Shown here: in pieces, positions 32,357 through 40,936 of the stretch
How positions within the stretch are numbered: the first letter of the stretch is position 1
Layout: each line of letters begins with the position of its first letter
NCBI GenBank assembly: GCA_014804645.1
Contig: JAAUZI010000051.1
Location: 1 to 54,488, forward strand
Direction of reading: 5' to 3'
DNA from: Lachnospiraceae bacterium
Lineage (GTDB): Bacteria > Bacillota > Clostridia > Lachnospirales > Lachnospiraceae
DNA: 54,488 bases
Translations under genes and position numbers: made by a program
The notes under the pieces: model-generated
Databases searched by the model: none
Told to the model about the DNA's origin: nothing
The model's input: the letters and a program-made list of their open reading frames with translations, nothing else

Positions 32357-33211
32357 ATGAAGACAAAGTTAATCTTGTTTGAAGGCATTCCCGGTTCCGG
32401 GAAATCAACAATAGCACATAAAACGGCTTTGATATTAAATAAGAATAAAATTTCCAATAATTTATACCGTGAAGGATGCCTTCACCCTGCCAATCTGGAT
32501 GGATATGTGGTGATGTCACCGGAGGAGCTGGAGACGCTGATCCAAAGATTTCCTCAGCATACAGAGCGGATAAGAAGTCATCATATCTGTATGGATGGTT
32601 TTATCTTGGTTCAAAGGCAAAAGGATTATCGTGCAGACAGTCGGATATTTCGATTTTTAGAGCAATATGCCATTTGGGACAGCGGATTGGATTTTAATCT
32701 GTTTGCGAATCTTCACAGGAAAAGATGGTCTGAATTTGCAAAGAAAGCTGCAATGAAGGATGAAACGTCAATTTTTGAATGTGCGTTTTTACAGGATCAT
32801 ATTACAGAGCTGATGCTGTTTTATGAAAAGTCAGAATCAGAAATAATTGAATATTTTAGGGCGCTGGAAGAAACCATTTTGCCACTGAATCCGTTTCTTG
32901 TCTATCTGCAGCAAAATTGTGTGGAGGAAACTATAGGCCGCATTTCCAGACAGAGGATTCACGAGCCTGATGGGAGACCGTGGGCAGAACGGGTAGCTGA
33001 AATGGTATCGGAGAGTCCTTATGGAAAGGGGAATGGACTTATCGGATATGCTGGTATGGTTGAGTTTTTTAAACGGAGAAAGGATATGGATTTAAAGGTA
33101 TTGGACAGCCTTAAAATCAGACATATTTTTATTGATAATGATGACTATGACTGGAAGGAAATGCAGGGCAGAGTATTTAGTGTAATAGAAGACTTGATTC
33201 ATACACCGTAA
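32357..33211 (+). CDS. P-loop kinase, thymidylate-kinase-like
   Basis: A 284-residue nucleotide-binding protein. The Walker A motif GIPGSGKST is at about 11-19, right after the first strand (KLILFEG). A later RISRQRIHEPDGRPWAERV lid-like segment and the overall order of elements resemble deoxynucleoside or thymidylate kinases. Substrate not evident; small-molecule or antibiotic-phosphorylating kinases are alternatives. I prefer ATG 32357; an ATG at 32339 overlaps the ribosome region GGAGGG. A long terminator follows. Confidence 0.7.
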   Translation: MKTKLILFEGIPGSGKSTIAHKTALILNKNKISNNLYREGCLHPANLDGYVVMSPEELETLIQRFPQHTERIRSHHICMDGFILVQRQKDYRADSRIFRFLEQYAIWDSGLDFNLFANLHRKRWSEFAKKAAMKDETSIFECAFLQDHITELMLFYEKSESEIIEYFRALEETILPLNPFLVYLQQNCVEETIGRISRQRIHEPDGRPWAERVAEMVSESPYGKGNGLIGYAGMVEFFKRRKDMDLKVLDSLKIRHIFIDNDDYDWKEMQGRVFSVIEDLIHTP

Positions 33212-33231
33212 AGTGCGGAAATATTGTCGAT

Positions 33232-33300
33232 AATCTTTCACAAAATATAATCTTGTCTACCGGGGCAAGGATTATATTCTGTGGAAGATTTTTTCTTTTT
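33232..33300 (+). terminator. rho-independent terminator with 21-base arms
   Basis: The arm 33232-33252 (AATCTTTCACA...ATAATC) pairs with 33270-33290 (GATTATATTCTG...AAGATT) with few mismatches, followed by a run of Ts. Confidence 0.8.
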
Positions 33301-33405
33301 TGCTTTTATAGGTTGCACTATCCATAGCAATTCTGTTATTCTTATATTAGTATATGGAATTTGTCTGATTACTTCATTTTATTACCTGGCTATTTATAAT
33401 TTTGA

Positions 33406-35409
33406 ATGAAATCTGCCCGGAAAATCTTTATGAACAAATTTATGGACCTGCGGTTTATGAAACGTTTAGCAGTGGTCAAGAAAAGGGATGAGCGAGAGAT
33501 GAAGATGAACCGAAAGCACTTTTTTATCACCATAATCGTCACACTGGCGGCGCTGGTTTTTTTATCTACATATATGATGACCACATTTTATCGAAACGCA
33601 AAGAAGGATGCTCTGGCTATCGGCGCGAGTACCCTGGCTCAAGAGAAGGAGCAGGCGGAGCGTTATATGAACAGGGCGCTGGACATTATTCAGATTACGT
33701 CCATGGAGATTGAGTATCTGCTGAGAAAAGATGCCGGTTCAGATGTGATTTTGGCTTTTCTGGAGAATGAGTCGGATTACTATATGAACTCGGTTGACGC
33801 GAATTTCACTGGAGTGTACGGCTGGATCGGGGGCGAATATCTGGACGGCATCGGCTGGGTGCCCGACGAGGATTATGTGCCCACGGAGAGGGTGTGGTAT
33901 ACGGACGCCATAATGGCGGACGGCGAGCCCGCGATGATATCGCCCTATCTGGATGCGCAGACGGGAACCATTATGATTTCCATAAGCCGTATGCTGTATG
34001 ACAAGGAGAGCGTTATCTCTCTGGACATTTCCATGGACACGCTGCAGAGGCTCACAGAGCAGATTAATTTTAATGGGCATGGCTATGGGTTTATCATCGA
34101 CAGGGACGGTTTTGTGATCGCTCATTCCGATTCGGCGGAAAAGGGAAAGGAATACGGCGAGGATGCCGAGAAAAAAGAACTGGTTGACAAGGTGATCGAG
34201 TTCGCCGGTACGAGCTTTGACATGGAGAACGACGGGGAGCGGATCACGGTGTTCTCGGATACTATCCTGGACGACTGGTATGTGGTCATGGTGGTTGACA
34301 ACAGGGGGATGCTTGCCGACTTGAGCAGGATTATGGTGCAGAGCGTTATTATGTGCCTTGTGGTATTTGGAGTTATTGTGGTGTTCTGCGTTGTGGAGAT
34401 GAACAGGACGGCCCGCTATATGGTCAAGCTTCAGGAGAGCCGCCAGGAGCTGAAACAGCTCAACGATACGATCATGCAGGTGCTGGCCAGGACCATAGAC
34501 GCCAAGGATAAATATACCCGGGGCCACTCTGTGCGGGTGGCAAATTACAGCCGTGAGATTGCAAGGAGGATGGGAAAGAGCGAGGAGGAGCAGGAAAGTA
34601 TATACAGGGCCGCTCTGCTTCACGATGTGGGGAAGATACGGATACCTGACGGAATTATCAATAAACCAGGAAAACTGACGGACGAGGAGTATGCCTATAT
34701 CAAGCTCCATCCGGTTGCCGGATACCATATTTTAAAATCCTTTTCCAAGGGCCAGATTGTTGCGACCGGAGCGAAATTCCACCACGAGCGGTATGACGGA
34801 AAGGGATATCCCAACGGGCTTGTGGGGGAAAATACGCCGGAGCACGCGCGGATAATCGGTGTGGCGGATGCCTATGACGCCATGGCGTCAAACAGAAGCT
34901 ACCGAGACGCCCTGCCGCAGGATGTAATCAGGGGCGAACTGGTGGCGGGAAAAGGGACGCAGTTTGACCCGCAGATCGTGGAGATCATGTTGGAGATGGT
35001 GGACGAGGACACGGAGTATCAGATGCGGCAGTTAGACGATCAGCAGAGGACGATCCTGGCTGTGGATGATGAGCCTGCCAGCATAGACCTGATCGAGAAT
35101 ATATTTGAGGAACAGCCGATTTACAGACTCCTCACCGCAAGCTGCGGAGAGGAGGCACTTAAGCTATTGAAAGAAGGCGGCGTGGATTTGGTGCTGCTCG
35201 ATCTGGAAATGCCCGGCATGAATGGGCTTGAGGTACTTAAACAAATTAAGGAGATCAGTGACATTCCTGTGGTGTTTATGACGGCTACCAAGGATATGGC
35301 CGCTATGAGGAAGGCCAGACAGCTGGGGGTTGAGGATTATATCACAAAGCCCTTTATGCCGCAGATTATGCTTGAGACGGTGTACAGCGCGCTGAACTGG
35401 GAAGGATAA
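33406..35409 (+). CDS. Cache-type sensor with HD-GYP phosphodiesterase and C-terminal receiver
   Basis: A 667-residue membrane protein. A first helix (~45-65), an extracellular sensor of ~220 residues like a dCache domain (YGWIGGEYLDGIGWVPDEDY, WYTDAIMADGEP) and a second helix (~310-330) lead inside to an HD-GYP domain. That domain shows TRGHSVRV, LLHDVGKI, HHERYDGKGYP and VADAYDAMAS. HD-GYP enzymes degrade cyclic di-GMP. The last ~120 residues form a receiver domain (VDDEPAS, LLDLEMPGMNG with the phospho-acceptor Asp, FMTAT, KPF). The receiver usually comes first, so this order is unusual. No strong ribosome site marks the start; 33430, 33499 and 33505 are alternatives. Confidence 0.85.
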   Translation: MKSARKIFMNKFMDLRFMKRLAVVKKRDEREMKMNRKHFFITIIVTLAALVFLSTYMMTTFYRNAKKDALAIGASTLAQEKEQAERYMNRALDIIQITSMEIEYLLRKDAGSDVILAFLENESDYYMNSVDANFTGVYGWIGGEYLDGIGWVPDEDYVPTERVWYTDAIMADGEPAMISPYLDAQTGTIMISISRMLYDKESVISLDISMDTLQRLTEQINFNGHGYGFIIDRDGFVIAHSDSAEKGKEYGEDAEKKELVDKVIEFAGTSFDMENDGERITVFSDTILDDWYVVMVVDNRGMLADLSRIMVQSVIMCLVVFGVIVVFCVVEMNRTARYMVKLQESRQELKQLNDTIMQVLARTIDAKDKYTRGHSVRVANYSREIARRMGKSEEEQESIYRAALLHDVGKIRIPDGIINKPGKLTDEEYAYIKLHPVAGYHILKSFSKGQIVATGAKFHHERYDGKGYPNGLVGENTPEHARIIGVADAYDAMASNRSYRDALPQDVIRGELVAGKGTQFDPQIVEIMLEMVDEDTEYQMRQLDDQQRTILAVDDEPASIDLIENIFEEQPIYRLLTASCGEEALKLLKEGGVDLVLLDLEMPGMNGLEVLKQIKEISDIPVVFMTATKDMAAMRKARQLGVEDYITKPFMPQIMLETVYSALNWEG

Positions 35410-35443
35410 AGCAAACGACATCCTTATGGCACGAAACCTGCAC

Positions 35444-36880
35444 TCAGATAAAGGCCATGATCCTTCCGCAGTCCGCACGCTCCGCAAAGGGAAGTACCGA
35501 AAGCACTCTACCGGCAAGGTCCGTCACAACCTTTAGGTCCGGACCCGCCTCAAAGATCTTCTTTCCATTGACATATGCCACGGCGGAGGCGCCGCTATTT
35601 TCGATTCGGAAACGGTTCTCCCCCCATTGCTGCTCATAAGTGCTCTCACTTCCTGACACGCTGCCCCAAAAGAGCTGTTCTCCCTGTATATGGACCCCAT
35701 ACATCCTGGCTGCATACTCCAGAACGGAGAGCATAGCAGGTCCATAGGCATCCTGTTCTCCCTTTAGGGAGACGGCGGAGGGTTTCATGGTAAATGGATC
35801 ATATTGCTGCACAAAGACACATTTTTCTCCTATAGCCTCAAACAGCTTTCTTCCCAGAAGAGGAATCAGCCTGTCATAACCATAGTTTTCCAAAGCCAGG
35901 ATAGCCCTCTGATAGGTCAGGGCCTGCGCCTGACCGCTCCAGTTGTTAGTGGTAATATTCCGAAACAGGGGATCGTTTACCGCCACCGAGGGCAGGGGCA
36001 TTTTGGTCCAAAATTCCCGGGGATTCAAAAGGTGCTCTCTCACAAAACGATCTGCCATATATGGGGGCAGGCTGTGCCAGTACATAGCCCGGAGGCTGTT
36101 GTGTGTGAGTACGGGCATTACCCTGTGATGTCTGTCCCTGTCCAGGCAGGCTCCTGCCTCCTCATTCCAGAGATAGCTGCCGATCCTTTCCTGTACCGTC
36201 AGCGCTTTTTTCATCCAGTTTGCTGCCAGCTCCTCTTTGCCCATGATGAGGCTGATTTTTTCGAGAGTCTCTCTGGCGGCATAGGAAAAACTCATGATGT
36301 CGATAGAGGCCATGGGAACTGTTTGACAACCCTCCGGAGGCGTCTCCTCAGTCCATGCGTCCGGCGCATCCGCATACCTTTCCGCATGATCCTCCCCCGT
36401 GTCATATTTACACCAGGTCTCCAGGCAGCCATCGCCGTCGGAGTCCCTGACTTTCCAGAGATAGGCGTCGAAACGTTCCAGAGTGGAATAGAGCAGTTCC
36501 AGGTAAGCCTGATCCCTGCCTACCAGATAGTACATATTCAGGGCCGGGGCCGGGAAACAGAACCCCTGAAATTTGTTGAACTGCGGCGTCACCCTGCCGT
36601 CGATCAGGGCGATACTTCCGGGCAGTCTGCCGTCATTTCGGATATGCTCCATAAAGAGAAGTTGATTATTCAGGCCTGCTTCCATATTTCGCTTGGCATA
36701 CATCTCCCCGCCCATGGGCTGGGTCTCCAGCCAGATTTTTTCGTAACCGCCGCCCTCTATGAGAACTGTGCGTCCCCCGAAATCCTTCAAATTGCCCAGT
36801 AACTTTTTTTCTGCAGCGTCCACCAACTTTTGCACAAGAGTGTCTGAGGTCTTAAACACCACATCGGTATGCGTTATCAT
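35444..36880 (-). CDS. GH63-like (MGH1/trehalase-type) glycoside hydrolase
   Basis: A 478-residue intracellular-looking enzyme with an (alpha/alpha)6 barrel. The segments VPMASIDIMSFSYAARETLEKIS, LTHNSLRAMYWHSLPPYMA and NWSGQAQALTYQRAILALENYGY are typical of the MGH1/trehalase-like six-hairpin family. These enzymes release terminal sugars by inversion with Asp/Glu residues. There is no signal peptide. Its start overlaps the stop of the GH43 gene by four bases on the minus strand (ATGA), so the two are co-translated. Likely substrates are oligosaccharides imported from plant or host glycans, but this is not fixed by sequence. Confidence 0.75.
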   Translation of the reverse strand: MITHTDVVFKTSDTLVQKLVDAAEKKLLGNLKDFGGRTVLIEGGGYEKIWLETQPMGGEMYAKRNMEAGLNNQLLFMEHIRNDGRLPGSIALIDGRVTPQFNKFQGFCFPAPALNMYYLVGRDQAYLELLYSTLERFDAYLWKVRDSDGDGCLETWCKYDTGEDHAERYADAPDAWTEETPPEGCQTVPMASIDIMSFSYAARETLEKISLIMGKEELAANWMKKALTVQERIGSYLWNEEAGACLDRDRHHRVMPVLTHNSLRAMYWHSLPPYMADRFVREHLLNPREFWTKMPLPSVAVNDPLFRNITTNNWSGQAQALTYQRAILALENYGYDRLIPLLGRKLFEAIGEKCVFVQQYDPFTMKPSAVSLKGEQDAYGPAMLSVLEYAARMYGVHIQGEQLFWGSVSGSESTYEQQWGENRFRIENSGASAVAYVNGKKIFEAGPDLKVVTDLAGRVLSVLPFAERADCGRIMAFI

Positions 36881-38442
36881 GGTCTTTCTCCCTCCCGTGT
36901 CTCAACGCAAAAATACTCAAAATCTGCCGTGGCAGCCATGCCCATCATATCATGGGCATACAGTCCAAAGCATGCCCCCGTAAAGCCCCTGCAGTGCTCG
37001 TCGGTCAAAATCTTTGTGGTGAGGGAGTCTCCCGCCCGGCGCCAATTTTCATTCTCTACGTGATAGGAAAAGACAGCCTGGGTTCCATCCTCGGAAACCT
37101 CTACCCGCAGGCCCACCGCTCCTGCCGCAGGTACAGGCACAGGCTCCATTTCATCCGTGATAACGCCGTCGTCGCTTTTAATCAATGTCAGGATCGCGCC
37201 GCCCTCTTCATTTACCGTCTTTCCTAAAATATAAAAGTTCATGGCGTCATACATGTAGCAGAGTCCCGCAAGCTGCTCCGGGCTCCTGGGCTCAAACTCC
37301 AGCTCCGTCTGAGCCGTGCAGGATATCCTTTGCTGACGCACTGCAAGGAGGGACACATGATGCAGTGAATTTAAGGATTCCTGCCCTCTTAGCCGCAGAT
37401 AGCCGGGCCTGGCGGTGCAGTCCGCAAAAAGGGAATAATCTGCCCGGGGGGAACTGTATCTCACATGTAGGATTTTGCTGTCAAAATCATCGTAAAACCC
37501 GTTCTCCTCATCCTCGAGGGGCACCTCTGAAAGCCCGGTGGGAGTCTCGGCGGTCAGTCCGGCATATCGCCCTCCGGATTTCAAATGAATCCATCCCTCC
37601 TGATCCCAAATCATTTTCTGGATGGCGGTCTCTCGCCCCAGGGTGCACCATTTTTCCCCGTTCAGGGGTCTGGAGCACAGGTGCACCATGTACCATTCGC
37701 CCTCGGAGGTCTCTACCAGGTCCGCATGGCCGCATTTCTGCAGGGCATGTGCGTCATTTTGGTCAGAGGTCAGAATTGGATTGTTCGGCGCAGTCTCATA
37801 AGGTCCCCACAGGCTCTCCGACCGGGCCATGGTTACACAGTGTTCATAACCGGTGCCCCCTTCTGCCACGATCAAGTAGTACCATTTTCCGATATGGTAC
37901 ATATGAGGACCTTCCGTATAGCCGAGCTCGGTGCCGGAGTAGATCTTTCGCTGTTCTCCTACCGGCTTGAAATTCTCGTCCAGCTCCTGGGCCAGCACGC
38001 CCTTAAAGCCATTTACCATATTGATGAGGTATTTTTTTCCGTTCGTATCATGGAATAGAGAGGGATCAAATCCAATGCTGTTCAAATAGACCGGCTCCGA
38101 CCACTCTCCATGGATATCGGCCGTATGAATCAGGTAATTGTGGGTATTGTAATATCTTCCCTTCTTGGTTTTTACATCCGTATACAGCAGGAAAAAACGT
38201 TCCCCGTCATAGCTCAGGCAGGGGGCCCACACCCCCCCGGAAGCGGGATCCCCAACCAGATTCAGTTGACTTTCCCTGCGAAGAGGGGAGGGAATCTGCT
38301 CCCAATGTTGTAAGTCTTTGGAGTGGAACAATCTCACGCCCGGCCACCACTCAAAGGTGGAGGTGGCAATATAGTAATCTTCCCCCGCGCGGATGATGCT
38401 CGGGTCAGGACAAAAGCCCTTCAAAATCGGATTCTGAATCAT
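36877..38442 (-). CDS. GH43 glycoside hydrolase (beta-xylosidase-like)
   Basis: A 521-residue intracellular enzyme with the five-bladed GH43 propeller (1-~310) and a C-terminal beta-sandwich (~320-515), the layout of two-domain beta-xylosidases. The three catalytic residues are visible: D13 in CPDPS (base), D126 in GFDPSLF and E177 in YTEGPHMYH (acid). No signal peptide, so it probably acts on xylo- or arabino-oligosaccharides inside the cell. It is the first gene of a two-gene minus-strand operon with the GH63-like enzyme. It is divergent from the APC transporter gene. Confidence 0.88.
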   Translation of the reverse strand: MIQNPILKGFCPDPSIIRAGEDYYIATSTFEWWPGVRLFHSKDLQHWEQIPSPLRRESQLNLVGDPASGGVWAPCLSYDGERFFLLYTDVKTKKGRYYNTHNYLIHTADIHGEWSEPVYLNSIGFDPSLFHDTNGKKYLINMVNGFKGVLAQELDENFKPVGEQRKIYSGTELGYTEGPHMYHIGKWYYLIVAEGGTGYEHCVTMARSESLWGPYETAPNNPILTSDQNDAHALQKCGHADLVETSEGEWYMVHLCSRPLNGEKWCTLGRETAIQKMIWDQEGWIHLKSGGRYAGLTAETPTGLSEVPLEDEENGFYDDFDSKILHVRYSSPRADYSLFADCTARPGYLRLRGQESLNSLHHVSLLAVRQQRISCTAQTELEFEPRSPEQLAGLCYMYDAMNFYILGKTVNEEGGAILTLIKSDDGVITDEMEPVPVPAAGAVGLRVEVSEDGTQAVFSYHVENENWRRAGDSLTTKILTDEHCRGFTGACFGLYAHDMMGMAATADFEYFCVETREGERP

Positions 38443-38632
38443 AAATATACCATGTTATCCTTTCTATTTTTTGCATAAATGATGCCTGTATAAAGTCTTC
38501 AAAGACATTCCGGGCACCATGGCATTATTGAACCGCCATAGAACTTATGATACATTCACCTATCAGAGGAAGTCAATATTTTTCTTTTGCGCAGGCTATG
38601 GGGTGCTTGAGCTGCTGAATTGATCGGGTGAT

Positions 38633-38661
38633 TTGCAATATGCGCACAATTCTGATAAAAT
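38633..38661 (+). promoter_or_regulatory. promoter of the APC transporter gene
   Basis: TTGCAA (38633-38638) and TAAAAT (38656-38661) are 17 bases apart, before the ATG at 38700 with its GAGAGG ribosome site. Confidence 0.7.
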
Positions 38662-38699
38662 AAAAATACTATTTTATTATTGAGAAAAGAGAGGCATTT

Positions 38700-40910
38700 A
38701 TGAAACAAAAATTAGACAGGACACTGGGAATGTATTCCGCGCTGATGATCAGCATCGGAACCATGATCGGCTCCGCCATTTTTGTTCTGGCGGGCACAAG
38801 CTATGAAACGGCCGGGCCGGGAGCTTCGCTGGCTATTTTTTTGGCGGGCATCGCCGCCGTCTTTACAGGTCTGTCTTTTGCGGAGCTGGTGACGGTAGTT
38901 CCGAAAGCGGGCGGAGGTTATGTCTATGTGAAGGAAGCCACCGGCAATAACATCATCGGATTTATCTGCGGGTGGGGGTTCTGGCTGGGCTATGCCATGT
39001 CCTGCGGCCTGTTCGCCCTGGGCTTTGGTAATTTTATCAATTATATTTTCCCCTTTATACCACAGATGGCGGCGGCTTATCTGCTGGTTGTGTATGTGAT
39101 GTTTACAAACATTAAAGGCACAAAGAGTTCCGGCGCGCTGCAAAATGTGATTACCACTGTCCTGATAGCGTTACTGCTGCTGTATGTGGTGGTGGGCGTG
39201 TTCCACATGGATATCAATTATCAGAAACCCTTTACGCCCCATGGAATGTCCGGCGTGTTTAACGCAATGGGATTTCTGTACATGACCTATATCGGATACG
39301 GCCTGATTACCACGGCCAGCGAGGAGGTCATTGAGCCGGAAAAGACGATTCCGAAGGCGATCCTGATCTCTATAGCGGCGGTTATTTTTATAAAGACCAC
39401 AGTATTCTTTGTGGGCTGCGGAGTTCTCCCCTGGACCCAGCTGCTGCCGGAGGTGACCAGCACGCCGCTGATCGATACCGCAGTGCACATGGGGGGCGCC
39501 GTAGGCGGGTATCTTTTTGCCCTTGCGGGAATATTGGCAACCCTCTCCTCCATCAATACAGCTGTCATGGCGTCCTCTCGGACTTCCTTTGCCATGGCCA
39601 GGGATCAGCGCCTGCCAAGCCTGTTTAAGACCATCAACAGATCTACAAAGACGCCGATCTTCTCCATTGTGGTGTCCTCGATTATTGTGGTGATTGCAGT
39701 TTCGATTCGGGATCTGGAGCATATTTCCACCGTGACCAGTATCTTTTCGCTGACCGGATACAGCCTTGTCAATGTGGCCCTGATTATTTTCCGGCTTAAG
39801 AAACCGGAGCTTGAGCGAAAATTTAGGGTTCCCCTCTTTCCTCTTACACCGATACTGGGAATAGGGTTAAATCTGTTTTTGATCGTCAATCTTGCCATAT
39901 CGGACCGCCCTGCGTTGATCATTGCCGTCTCCGTGATCGTAGTCGGGATATTGTATTACTATCTGGTTATGCCGAGATTAAAATATGCCTCCAAGGGTAT
40001 TTCCGTTGTGGATATTCCCGAGATCAGGGAGCATAAAAAGGATAACAGGGAGAACGAGATCATTATACCCGTCTCCAATCCCCAAACGGCGGATGGTCTG
40101 CTGAATTTTGGCAGGACGATTGCCCTTGCGGAGCAGAGTACGACGGTGGTTCCGGTGAAGGTCAATGTCTTTCCCGACAATCTGCTGACAATCGCAGACT
40201 ATGACGTGATGATGCAGACCATGAGCAGCCAGGATGAGATCGTTCAGAAACTGAAAGCATACGAGGATGAGCCTTTTATGCGGCCTGTTCTGATCAATTC
40301 CAGAGAGGTGTTCCATGCGATCATGTCGGTGATAAAAAAGGAAAAAGCTCCTCTGGTCATCATGGGATGGCATGGCTCGGGCCTGATAAAATATATGCAC
40401 GGCGATATTACATACAGGATGCTCCAGGAGGCCCCGGCGGATGTGGGTGTTCTTCGGATGCATACCGGGGATACGGAGTTTAAGAGAATTCTTTTTCCCT
40501 ATGGCGGCGGAAGGTACTCCAAGATGACGGCGAAGGTGGTCAATCGAATTGCCAACGCATATGGTGCGGAGATAACTCTTTTAAATGTGGTAGATCGGGA
40601 CGAGGATATCGAGGAGACAAGGGAGTATCTGAAAAATTCAGCAGCCAAATTCGACAGACCTACGGAAATCATGGTATGCAGCGGCGCTCTGGTTGAGAGA
40701 GTGGTGGAATTCTCCGAAAACTATGATCTGGTAGTCATGGGCGCCTCTCTGGATTGGGGAATACAGGAGGTAGTTACCGGATTTAGGACAGACAGAATCA
40801 TGGAGCAGGCTAAGTGTTCCGTTCTGATTATCAAGAGCTATGATTTGTTTTTGCAAAAGACAAAGGTGCGTGGATTCATTCATAAGACGAGAAAAGTGAT
40901 TCATCAGTAG
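38700..40910 (+). CDS. APC-family amino acid permease with C-terminal UspA domains
   Basis: A 736-residue protein. Residues 1-~430 hold about 12 membrane helices of an amino acid-polyamine-organocation transporter (ISIGTMIGSAIFVLAG, then YGLITTASEEVIEPEKTIPKAI). The cytoplasmic tail (~450-736) contains universal-stress-protein-type folds: IIIPVSNPQT and a second starting RILFPYGGGRYSKMTAKVV, with LVVMGASLD and CSVLIIK. The tail probably binds ATP or another nucleotide and tunes transport. Substrate unknown. A bidirectional terminator overlaps the stop. Confidence 0.88.
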   Translation: MKQKLDRTLGMYSALMISIGTMIGSAIFVLAGTSYETAGPGASLAIFLAGIAAVFTGLSFAELVTVVPKAGGGYVYVKEATGNNIIGFICGWGFWLGYAMSCGLFALGFGNFINYIFPFIPQMAAAYLLVVYVMFTNIKGTKSSGALQNVITTVLIALLLLYVVVGVFHMDINYQKPFTPHGMSGVFNAMGFLYMTYIGYGLITTASEEVIEPEKTIPKAILISIAAVIFIKTTVFFVGCGVLPWTQLLPEVTSTPLIDTAVHMGGAVGGYLFALAGILATLSSINTAVMASSRTSFAMARDQRLPSLFKTINRSTKTPIFSIVVSSIIVVIAVSIRDLEHISTVTSIFSLTGYSLVNVALIIFRLKKPELERKFRVPLFPLTPILGIGLNLFLIVNLAISDRPALIIAVSVIVVGILYYYLVMPRLKYASKGISVVDIPEIREHKKDNRENEIIIPVSNPQTADGLLNFGRTIALAEQSTTVVPVKVNVFPDNLLTIADYDVMMQTMSSQDEIVQKLKAYEDEPFMRPVLINSREVFHAIMSVIKKEKAPLVIMGWHGSGLIKYMHGDITYRMLQEAPADVGVLRMHTGDTEFKRILFPYGGGRYSKMTAKVVNRIANAYGAEITLLNVVDRDEDIEETREYLKNSAAKFDRPTEIMVCSGALVERVVEFSENYDLVVMGASLDWGIQEVVTGFRTDRIMEQAKCSVLIIKSYDLFLQKTKVRGFIHKTRKVIHQ

Positions 40911-40930
40911 AAGAGAAACTGATGAATCAC
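40896..40930. terminator. bidirectional terminator between convergent genes
   Basis: GTGATTCATCAG (40896-40907) pairs perfectly with CTGATGAATCAC (40919-40930). The minus side is followed by TTTT. It contains the transporter stop codon and ends both it and the MerR gene. Confidence 0.85.
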
Positions 40931-40936
40931 CTTTCC

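Noticed and set aside
35804..36802. A 332-codon plus-strand frame
   Set aside because: It lies opposite the GH63-like gene, which shows clear family motifs on the other strand.
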